A stretch of DNA of 64,000 bases from Cubamyces lactineus (Eukaryota > Basidiomycota > Agaricomycetes > Polyporales > Polyporaceae): NCBI GenBank assembly GCA_022376465.1, contig JACDTU010000003.1:2294001-2358000 (forward strand), read 5' to 3'. Position 1 is the stretch's first letter; every line of letters begins with the position of its first letter. The translations under genes and the position numbers were made by a program. The notes under the pieces were generated by a model, which made no database searches, was not told the DNA's origin, and saw only the letters and a program-made list of their open reading frames with translations. Shown here piece by piece: positions 35,050-44,937 of the stretch.

Positions 35050-35972
35050 CTACACTGGGCGTTACGATATTTTTTCGCCGAGTAAATGTGGAGGAAAGAT
35101 AAACGTGTGCACCAGATTTGCACCAGATATGTATCGCGGCAAAGCAATGCAAAAGAATATGAAACTTTGAAATTCTGAAATCTTTGTTCCGTCTTTGACA
35201 CGGGCGCTTACGGTAAACGGGCGCCAATTGGGCCTGATTTGCTCGTCGCAGGCCTCCTTGAATATTACTTCTTGATTCACTTTGGTCACACTTATTTAGG
35301 TGGGATTCGTGTATGTCCATAAATATATTTGATTGTGTTCGTACAAGAACAAAAGGCTATACATATATAACAGGGTGTGCACGTACTACTAGAGTCTAAG
35401 AATTTAGCTCATAGCCTACCTTAAGTCGCCAGTAACCCGCACAAACAACACTCCGAGCGAGCGCGTATAATTATCACGAAGAGACTACTCACATGATGAC
35501 TTGGACCCGCCGCCAAGGTCAGATTTGCGAGTCCTAGTGACTATATGCGGTGTCTAAAAAGTCAGGCAGGGTTAATCAACATCTGTATTCACCATAGGTA
35601 AATGTCTTCCCTGACATACCTGTGCTATATGCTAGCCTCAAGAGCTCTTAGACGTGCATTCCTGGTGGTCAGTGATGGAGGGAAGAGAAGAGCGAATGGT
35701 TGGCAGACGAAGAGTTGACTCGGTTTTAAGGACAATTGCATTCATTGGAACTCCGACTGACGTAGAGCGAACGCTATGACATCATGATCACACCGTACAT
35801 GCTCGATTGAGGGAGGCTTCGAAGACTTGTTGCTTTGGGGAAGAATTTTACCTTTGCACAGGTCAAAGACGACGCAAATACAGAATGCAGTAAAGATTGA
35901 GTAAAAGTGGAGTAATAGATGGAATTTGGACTACATTTGCTCTGGGAAAATTCGTCGTAACGCCCAGTGTAG
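35050..35972. mobile_element. probable non-autonomous Tc1/mariner-like element (MITE)
   Basis: CTACACTGGGCGTTACGA at 35050-35067 has an exact reverse complement at 35955-35972. Similarity continues inward for about 35 more bases with gaps (TTTTC, GAG, AAATGT in order on both ends). If the outer TA of each end is the target duplication, the element is TA-flanked with termini starting CACTGGGCG, which fits the Tc1/mariner superfamily. The ~920 bp interior has no transposase frame. Superfamily assignment is inference. Confidence 0.55.
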
Positions 35973-36263
35973 CGCAATGCGCTTGCATATACGAACGTGT
36001 ACGGCGAGGTGTGATATACTGGTAGATGTACGCGGAACACCAATAGGATAACACAACGTACAGCAGCAATAATCATTCCGGAAGGAAGGTCCAAAAATCG
36101 CTAGCTAGGTACAAAGGAAAAAGACTGGGAATAAGGACAGACAACACGAAAGCCCAACGTGAAGGACGACCGTGGCGTAGCATCCGTCGACAGCTCCGCT
36201 CAGAACACACAATCCCCACTTCCTCCTGCAGCACACAATGAGTGGGCTGACCCGCATCGGACA
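35973..36263. other. 3' flank of the forkhead gene
   Basis: About 290 bp between the putative MITE and the forkhead stop. Nothing recognised. Confidence 0.3.
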
Positions 36264-37532
36264 CTACTGCTCGGGCATCGGGACCTGCACAGGTACTTCG
36301 CCCGGATTCGGCGGCTGGCCAGGCATGGCGTGAGGCGGGGGTGGTGGCGGAGGCGCGGCGCCCATGTTGGGGACAGGCTCGCCAGGGTTCATTGGCGGGG
36401 CCATCATGGCGCTTCGGACGCGGAAGAGCATCATACGGTACCACTCCATGTCCGCACCCTGCTTCTCTTGCTCATCCGTGAGCTGCTGTAGCTGCTGAAG
36501 CTCCTTCCGCCACTGTGCGCGCCAGTCGACTTGACCGTGCTCATCCAGTTCGAACTGCTCATCTGGTCGGAAGAGCGGAGGCATCACTGGCGCGAACGTG
36601 GGATCGAAGCTATATGGTGACCTTTGGAACGGTGAGCCGGGTGTCACTCTACCTTTCACCTATATGAAGAACTCACGTTGGGTACGGCGGAGGGAAAGGT
36701 GGTTGACGACTAGGCCCAGCTTCACCAGGAGGCATGTGGGAAGGTACGTATTGGGCGTTGGGATCGAAGGGAGCTTGTTGGCCGGCACCAGGGTGATAGT
36801 CGACATCCTGGTGCTCGAGCGGCGGTGAGTGCTTATTCGCATTCTTGCCCTTCTTCTTCCGCACACGATGCACTCCCGTCCGGGGATCTACATTGTCGTT
36901 GACAGTCCAATATGAACCCTTGCCGCGGTCTGTGAGCGGCCTGGGAACCTTTTCGAAGCAGGGGTTGAGAGACAGATTGTGCCGGACAGAGTTCTATAGG
37001 CAAGCAAGTTCAGTGAGATGTTCATCATCAAGATGACATTAATGAGGGATGAACTTGTCAAGCTGCGAGCGAGCCAGCTGAGACAAGCAGGTCTATTGGA
37101 AGGATTCTCACCTTCCAGCCGGGAGGCGCTGTTCGGAAGTACGGGAACTACGCGGACATCAGTATGTAGAGCATACAAATAACCAGATGGGTTACGCACC
37201 CTTGACTCAATCGCATAGTAAATGTCCTCCAACAACAGTTTCTGATTGGGAGAGCCCTTAATTGCATACCTATGACAATCATACCCGTTGAGCCAGCTAT
37301 TGCAACGTCAGTGTCAGAACAAAACGCACCGAATCAACGTTGAATATGGGTAAAACGGCTTGCTACCAGGGGGCCCGTCGCGCAAAGAGTCGAGATTGAT
37401 AGGAAGGCCGCCTGATAGGTCGTTGGAGGTCGTCGTCGTGTCCGAGTAGTAGTTCACAGGCTGAGGAGTCTGCTGAGGAGGGTTGTGCATCATTTCCTGT
37501 GGAATGACGCTCATGGATTGCTGCTGCGCCAT
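36264..37532 (-). CDS. forkhead (winged-helix) transcription factor
   Basis: N-terminal region rich in Q, P and T ([20 protein letters not shown]), then a full forkhead domain at residues ~60-140 assembled across introns: [59 protein letters not shown] and [10 protein letters not shown]. The recognition helix [12 protein letters not shown] is canonical. A basic stretch [12 protein letters not shown] after the domain is a likely nuclear signal. The C-terminus is Pro-rich ([15 protein letters not shown]) with a Gln/Glu-rich helical part, ending at the TAG at 36264. In fungi this class controls the cell cycle (Sep1/Hcm1/Fkh type) or development. The domain alone does not decide which. Confidence 0.88.
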
Positions 37533-38199
37533 CGCTGTGTATCACTCTGCCAGTGAAATCGATGACTTCCAGTAAAAACCGACGAGAGGCGTGAGAGGCA
37601 GCAGGTAGGAGAGTACAATGGCAGGGAGAGCAGGCGCGGCGACGGTAGACTCTGGGCAAGTCGAACGTTGCTTATGTCAGCAAGTTCCCAACGCCGCTCG
37701 GGCCAGGTGCGGGCCCACGGGCGGCTTGCGCTTCGCTGCTTCGTACGACATGGGCGGGCTCGACGACGACGTGCAGCATGTCGCGGACGATGGTGGTCGG
37801 GAGGAGAGTCGGCGGTGTGCGTTGTTTGTGTACTTCAGCCACGGTTCAAACACCTTCATACAGCGTCCAAATTCCCGAAAACCAGAGAAAACAAATTTGC
37901 CCCGGCAAGCAGGAGAACACACGTACAAACGACCCAAAACCAGGCCATCGTCTCCCTCCCTCCTCGACGACCATCTACTGTACCTCGGTGGGCTCGAGTT
38001 GCAGGCCTCGATAGTGTAGATCCCTGTGGCTCTGACTTTCATTTTTCTTCCCGAGTAAACGGGTACTATGGGTGCCTCCCTGGAGCTCTTCCCAAAGCCA
38101 CACGCTGCGGCAGATTCACATAATATTTCGAAGTCTCTCACCTCAGCTATACTCAAGCCTGAGGGTCGCACATCCTCACAGTACACCACCGGGCGACGC
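37533..38199. promoter_or_regulatory. forkhead promoter and left flank of the class II element
   Basis: Upstream sequence of the forkhead gene. A 170-codon minus-strand frame (37677-38189) is compositionally odd and lacks motifs, so I treat it as chance. No RNA gene seen. Confidence 0.4.
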
Positions 38200-38209
38200 C
38201 CAGTATGCT

Positions 38210-38263
38210 AGCGGTACTCCGCCCCGACCGGCCGGAAATCATCCGCATATAGATATCAGCGCT
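38210..38263 (+). repeat. left imperfect terminal inverted repeat (candidate)
   Basis: AGCGGTAC at 38210-38217, CCGGAAATCATCCGCATATA in the middle and AGCGCT at 38258-38263. The right partner at 57439-57482 has the same three blocks in inverted order with shorter spacing (44 versus 54 bp). Confidence 0.35.
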
Positions 38264-38524
38264 CTCCAATTACGATAATGAAACCTTATCCCCTGGGGAT
38301 ATGCCATTAACCACAGCTCTCATATCGATATCGCTCGGTCTCCATATCTTCTCCATATACTCTCGTCTGGTACCACGTCCGTCTGCAAATCATATCCTGG
38401 CGACAAGGACGCATTTACTGAGTCCATCTTAGCAATCTCGTGACCATGTCGGACGCTTCGCTGAAACCTTTCGTTTGGCGCTGCGTTGTGTGCCTCTGTC
38501 CTCTCATCGACGTCAACTCCTGAC

Positions 38525-39483
38525 ATGCATGCTTCAAGCGATTACGAACCGTCTCAGGCTCAGGAGACCATGGTGGACCACGTACAGCGCCGCCATTCGC
38601 GTTCATCGCATTCTGGGACGCGTCGTACCAGGTACGTGGAGCCATGGCAGTGATAGGTCGACCCATTCTCATTTCCACCAAGTGCGCTCTTCGCGCCTGG
38701 GGGAGCTCTGGATTCGCAAACGTCGGACACCCAATGGATTGATGCCATTGGATACAGCAGCCCATGCTCGAATGGTATGTGCCCATTTGGTTACCACAAC
38801 CTTATACTCTGACACGCTACAGGACCGGTGACCATGGTTGACGCATCTGTTCAAACCGAGTTCACCATGTTTGGGCGACCCTCTCGTGAGTGTCTGACTT
38901 TGCCCTAGTGTTACTATCTTAATACCTGTGCATATAACGATAGCACTGATATGCTGCAGCGAATTGCGAAGCGAGAATGCCCATCTTCGCCTGCAGCTGG
39001 CTCGCCTGGAAGCTGCCTATAGGACTATCGCCGGCAAGCTGGAGGCCGCCCGGGCTGCGCTCGATGAAGACGAGGATTTCCTCGACCCTTCTGAGCAATC
39101 TCAGGTCGAAATGTCGTACCGCCATGTGTATCGCCCCGCGCTGCCATCCTCTGCACCCTCCTCCCCTGAACTTGCTGCTCGACTGGCACCGCGCGAAGAT
39201 GGACAACGGTACGCGCCCGGCTCGGTCACAGTCAAAAAGCTTGGGCTGCCGAGGAGTGATTGTAGCATCCTCAACCCGCCGTCCACAAGGTAAGTACAAC
39301 GTCTGGTCGGCGGATCTATGCTCAGTTAACTGATACTTTCCGACTTCTAGCAGCTCTACGCGTTCTATCCGCGTAGGCCAGGTACGCCGCAAGGTTGTAG
39401 TGGTGGAAAGTAGTAGCGACGAAGGAGAGGGGAGTTCGAATAGAGGACAACTGACTGCGTCAAAAAGACGGCGGCATTCATAG
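38525..39483 (+). CDS. small coiled-coil protein with SUMO-interaction-like motif (transposon ORF A)
   Basis: Not recognised. About 245 residues in five exons, start MHASSDYEPSQAQETMVDHV at 38525. Splicing at AACGATAG (about 38943) keeps the frame into ELRSENAHLRLQLARLEAAY, a heptad-patterned coiled coil with an acidic end (LDEDEDFLD). The middle is Pro/Ser-rich. The last exon contains RKVVVVESSSDEGEG, which has the form of a SUMO-interacting motif (hydrophobic VVVV plus Ser/acidic), then SKRRRHS, a likely nuclear signal, and the TAG at 39483. A 25-codon ORF (38446-38523) ends immediately before this ATG and may act as an upstream ORF. The gene lies 180 bp upstream of the transposase on the same strand, which suggests it is an element gene. 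Confidence 0.6.
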
Positions 39484-39663
39484 TGTATAAATCATCGAGT
39501 ATTCCGTACAGATATCTTTCAATGGTCCTTTTGCCCTCCATGCTCCCTTCGTGACATAACAGTGAGCGGTAACATCAAAACATGTCTGCGTGATGGCGAT
39601 CAGCGCGCATGGCTGCGCGGTGGCAGCACATCTGATATTTTCATTTTTGCTCATTCTGCGCTC

Positions 39664-42600
39664 ATGCCTGATCTCGAGCGGCCACAAGGTATTATCTCTC
39701 GTTCTTGATATCACATTGGTGTACACTCACAGGCGGACAACGTTTATTGTCATACACACAGACTTCGACATTGATGGGCGTCTCGGGCGGTGCAGGTACT
39801 GTCTGCGAGGAGGCGCTGCCTGGACCCGACTTGGTAACCTGCGAGCGCATGAGAAGCAGGTGACGCACAAGGAAACAATAGCACAGGTGCTGCGCGGCGC
39901 CAACAGTGGGAACCAGGACAGCGTGAGACCCACCCGCAGACACGGCTTGCGATCGTACGTTGAAGACGTTCCCGACGAAGAGCTCCCTCTCCCTCAAGAG
40001 TCCATCCCTTGGTTCTCAGTGCCGTCCTCGAATGAACATACATTCGATGCTCAGCCACTCCATCAGCATCGTTCAGAGCATCTTTCGTCTGCAGCCGCCT
40101 CCCTCCCCTTCGAGTTACAGGACGTTCTCGCTGGCGACATTGATTTCTCCAGTCATGACCTCCCGGTACCGCACGGGGTCTCGGATGTGACTCTCGAGGA
40201 CGTTCTTAGCGGCGCGGGCCTCTTGGAGACAGCCGTATTTCCTGAGGACGATGAGCGGCCGCTCCCAACATCGCTCGGGGACCCGTGGGATGACCAAGAG
40301 AATGGTGAGTCCGCAAGATCGTTTCAGGTTCTTGATAACTAACATTGCCGTTGCCGCAGACCATCCAGCCATGACAGCCCAAGATCTGTCAGAGAGCCAT
40401 TTCGGAGGCCCGTCTACGAAGTCGGATATATTTCCGTACCCCAACCGAGGTGTATGTATGGTCCTCCGCTCCTCATTTGCCGCACGCGTCTCATATCAAT
40501 GCTGTTTCTTATGTAGGTAATGAAGACTGACATCTTATTCAGCTCGCCCATGATACGTTTCTCCCGCTCCCAGAAGGAGGCGATCTTAGCATGGGGTAGG
40601 GACATGGGGGCCAAGGATGTTCCATCACTGTATGGATTGGAGAACTTCCAGACGAGTGCGCTCCATGCGGTGGGAGACCCCACTGAGAAGGTCGAGGCAT
40701 CATCCGGCAACATCTTCTACATGAACTCGATCTATCAAGCTCTCGCCCACGTAAGCTCTATCAAGTATTGCTTGAGTGTCTCTAAACCATTGACAACGCC
40801 TTCCCACAGGACTACTCCCACCCTGAGGCACGTACGAAAATGCGCCTCTATCCGGAGTTCTCGGAGACCGGCATCGAGGAGGTCTGGCAAGCTTCGAAGT
40901 GGCTAGTGGACGCGCCGGACTCTGTGCTGACTCCCATGACACGGATCAATGGGAAGGACTACTTCGTCAATGAGCTTGTCCTTTGCACGGACAACCTGTG
41001 GTTTGTCCCCACACGTTTCTTCGAGTTCAGAGGCGCGCTGTGGGCAAAAGGCCGCCGCGCTGTAGAAACTGAGGTGGGTCCGCCTCGATCTCTCCTTTCC
41101 CTGGTCACCTTACTGAAGTTCTCTTGTACATGTGTTATAGCATGGATTACTCGTCGCCGAGGAGCCGAGCGTCCAGCCGTGCTCAACCTTTCACCGCCCG
41201 TGGCCGGAGGTCCAGGCGTGCCTAAGCGACCTTCCGTGCATATTTGCACGTACGTTCGTCGTCCTGCGTACTAACGATTGTGTACTGATCTGTTCACTGG
41301 TTGTAGCCCCGAGCCAGCACTTTGCTCAAAACATGCCACATCCTGATCGGCAGCTCGCCGGCGGTTTGGAGATCGAATGTCCGCCCATCATTGTCTTCGT
41401 GGACGATGTCTCAGGTAATACCAGCAAGCAGTGGAATGTCCACTATTCTGCCTACATGTCCAACGCAACACTCCCGCGCGCTGACTTGGAGAAGAGCGCG
41501 AACGTCCATTTCATCGCAACCTCGCCGCATGCATCGCCGATGGAGATCATCCGTGCCATATGCGAGGCTGTGAGGTATGTCTAACTCCCTGGTTGACAAT
41601 TATATTCTGACCGCGATTTACGAGACAGGAAGGGCTCGACGACACCATTCAAGGTCTGGGATTCTGTCAAAAAGCGACACATTCTTTTCCGGCCATGGAT
41701 CCTTTTCCTCCCCGGCGACAACCCCATGCAAGCAGAGATGTGCAGCCACATCGGCCTCAAGGGCAATCATTTCTGTCGCATGTGCCACTGTGGCGGCGAC
41801 CAGAAGTACAAGGCGTCCGACGAAGGCTTTACTTCGCTGATGACTGTGAGGTTTCCTGTTATGCTGTACTCATTAGTTCTAACCTCTGTCCTTTGTCTTT
41901 GAATAGCCTGGGCGCGCGCGCAGTGTCTCCGAAACGCGTGAGGCTATCACCTCGCAGCTGGTCATGGCCACGCACGCGGCTGCAGAGAAACCGCTCAAAG
42001 CCGCGATCTCTGCGAGTGGAGTGAAGGACTCCTTCGCAACGCCCCTTCTGAACCTACTCATTGCAAAGGGTAAGATTCTGCGGCGCGCGACACCCACACG
42101 CAAGGCTCTGAACCCCGAGCTTGTCAACAAGCAACTCTATGACAAACTTATGAAAAACACAGGGAAGCCCATGTGCAATCCATTGCTCGACATGGACGGT
42201 GTGTTCGTGTTCCCTCTCAGGTCCTACCGTAACTCACGCATCCCGATTAGGGCTCAACGTGCACCTTGACACTCCTGTCGAGGCCCTTCATACACACCTT
42301 CTGGGGGTGGTCAAGTATTTCTGGGCTCAGACCGTATGGATACTAGAGAAAAAGGGACGGTTTGCGGACTTCCAAGCGCGCCTCAATTCGCTATCACGCA
42401 TCGGCTTGAAGGTTCCCAACATCATGGCAGATTACATGTGCCGGTACCGCGGCTCTCTGATTGGGAAGCACTTCAAGACCATCAGCCAGATAATGGCATT
42501 TGCAGTGTGCGGCCTGGTCGATGAGGTCATGCAGAATGCGTGGTTGGCAATTGGGCGCCTTACAGTGCTCATCTGGGAGACGAAGATCACGGACATCAAG

Positions 42601-44781
42601 GCATTTGCAGTACGTACTTACGACGCAAAGTGCACTGGTCGCATGCGCTAACATCACCTTAGAAAGAGCTCCGCGAGGTCATTGAGGAGACCATTGACTT
42701 CGCGGCGTCGCTCAGTCCAGGACTTCTAACCGAGAAGAATAAGTTCCACATCCTCGCTCACTTACCTGACCACGTAGAACGCTTTGGCCCCGCTCTGCTC
42801 TTCTCAACCGAGCGATACGAGTCCTTCAATCACATCTTTCGACTCTGCTCAATTCACAGCAACCGTCAGGCCCCGAGTCGTGACATTGCTCGGACGTTCG
42901 CCAACCAGGAACGCTGTCGGCATATGGTCACAGGTGGATATTGGCAGGACAAGACGTCCGGGGATTGGGTGCGCGCCAGTTCGGCGGTTCTCCAGCACAT
43001 TGCGAACAACCCGATTGATGCACGTCTCATCGGCATTTTGCCCGAAAAGTCACCGATACCAGGCGACATGACGCTCCTCCCTCTCCCACCACGGGTGCGC
43101 GGCCGCCCTCCTCCGCAACACCCAGTCATCTCGTGGGCACAGACGGAGTCCGCTCGCCTCCAACCGTCAATTCCCTCCCTTCCTGGTCGATGGCACCCAG
43201 CTGGCTCAGTCATCGCTCTCAATGGCGACAGCGCACCTGTCGGCGCGGAAGTCATCGTCCGATCTGATGCTATGGGCCCCTCCGCTCTGGTACGTATGAG
43301 GTCATACCACCCCGCTTAGTTACTCACAATTTTTTGCTGCAGAATTCATTCGCGTCAATTGTAGAAGTATTATTGTCGACATCGCCATCAACGTCACCAT
43401 CGTGGGTGATTGTGCGCGACTCCATTTTGTCGCCCGAAACACACTCGGACCTCAAGATGCCTGTAATTAACCGCACTGGCTCCTTACGTGCAGTACGGCC
43501 CGAGGTGAGCAATTGTGTCCGGTACGCAGATGAACCATCGTGCTAACAAGCTGCTTTATAGGACATTATTTGCGTAATCAATGTGCAGCATGACTGCATC
43601 ACCGGGCGCTGTACCTCCTCGGGCACAGAGCACATCCGACAAGAACGCGAGCAGAGTATCCGCACTCGCCAAGTTGTGAAGCACACCGCATCCACGTTCT
43701 TTGTCATCAATGTCACATCCCTCCATAACCAGCGCCACCTTCGAAACACTCTCCCACCCCGTCTCTTAAAACAGAACCCATTCTTTGAAGATCGGAGCCG
43801 ACTTCACCTTCGTGCCGCGCAATCATTACGTGACACAAAACTACAGAAGAAACTCGCGCGGGAGGCTCAGGTACGCAGGAACGCTGAGTTGGCCCTACGC
43901 AACAGCGTGGCCAATTCGTCTCACGCAGATTTTTTGGGAATCTCGACTGAAAGCGTAGGAACTACTGGGGATGAGTTTGGAGGCACCGCACCTGGTGAGG
44001 ACGACGGCAATGCGCCTTGCGAGGACGACGGCAATGCGCCTCGCGAGGACGACGGCAATGCGCCTCGCGAGGACCATGGGACTGCACCTCGTGACGACTA
44101 TGGGACCGCGCCTCGCGAGCACGAAGGGGCCGCTCGCCACAACGACGGAACCGCACCTCGCGAGCATGAAGGGGCCGCTCGCCACAACGACGGAACCGCA
44201 CCTTGCGAGCACGAAGGGACCGTGCCTCGCGAGCACGAAGGGACCGCTCGTGACACCATCGGAACTGCGCCTCGCGAGCACGAAGGGACCGTGCCTCGCG
44301 ACAACGACGGAACTGCGCCTCACGCCCACGAAGGGACCGTGCCTCGCGAGCACGAAGGGGCCACGCTTCACGAGAACGTCTGGCATGTCGTTGGCGAGGG
44401 CGAGCCTTCGGAGGTGTCTCATGTTGACACTCCAGGTGAGGATCTCATATGCCCGTACCCAGCTGCCACGCTTGCTCATCTATTGGACATCCAGATTCAT
44501 CTATTTCTGCACCTCGTGGGCCGCGACAGAAGAAGGGTGCGAGAGCGACCAGATCAGCAGCACCGTGGGTGCCACCAGCCCCCGCCATGAATGGGGATGA
44601 GCCGCGCGAGGGAAGGAGGTCCGAGTCATCATCCTCCAGAAGGGCGGTCACTATCAGTAATATGGGCACTGCTCCTAGTACGATAAGTCCCGCACCTCCT
44701 CGCAAACGCAAGAGGCCTGCACGGGCAGACCCTGAGAGCTCGGCGGCGCGAGAGGCTCTATTCCGAGGCTCGTTCATGTAA
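39664..44781 (+). CDS. CACTA/EnSpm-related (Plavaka-like) transposase
   Basis: Large multi-exon protein (around 1,350 residues) of a family expanded in Agaricomycetes. The start MPDLERPQDFDIDGRLGR joins across an intron to an N-terminal zinc finger CRYCLRGGAAWTRLG...H...H (CX2C...HX5H). The catalytic region reads IIVFVDDVSGNTSKQWNVHY (first acidic residues), then HFIATSPHASPMEI, FLPGDNPMQAEMCSHIGLKG and NHFCRMCHCGG, and after splicing GLNVHLDTPVEALHTHLLGV followed by VKYFWAQTVW. These blocks parallel the SDxT...GDxP...DxxH layout of Tnp2/Plavaka RNase-H-fold transposases. A C-terminal part carries a repeat tail of GTAPREHE units and ends in a basic region RPRKRKRP-like, stop 44781. Family placement rests on motif order. 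The KDZ signature is absent. No in-frame stop was seen in the exons, so it may be intact. Confidence 0.75.
43978..44368 (+). repeat. 24 bp coding minisatellite in the transposase tail
   Basis: About 16 tandem units, mostly 24 bp with some 21 bp, coding for variants of DGNAPRED, GTAPREHE and GAARHND. Neighbouring units are nearly identical at the DNA level (for example two copies of CGCCACAACGACGGAACCGC), which points to recent slippage or unequal exchange. Both unit lengths are multiples of three, so the reading frame survives expansion. Confidence 0.85.
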
Positions 44782-44937
44782 TGATCGCATCAATGACAGT
44801 TGTAATGATTTGTGGATGGCTCTAAGTGCGGTTTATAGTGCTCAATAGCTGAGATTCAAAATATAATGTTTGCAAGCTGTTCGATGGAAGCTATTAAAAA
44901 AATCTCACCACATCCACGTCAACGAGCTTGTGTTCTC

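Noticed and set aside
37677..38189. 170-codon open frame, minus strand upstream of the forkhead gene
   Set aside because: No domain or conserved block, lies in promoter DNA; the opposite strand is open as well, which indicates composition rather than coding.
43895..44479. 194-codon open frame opposite the transposase tail
   Set aside because: Shadow of the 24 bp minisatellite, which is open on both strands because the units are multiples of three.
39664..44781. KDZ (Kyakuja-Dileera-Zisupton) transposase
   Set aside because: The typical YDxxCQ and CxC cysteine signatures of KDZ proteins are absent; the DDVSGN, GDNP and LHTHLLG blocks fit the CACTA/Plavaka group better.
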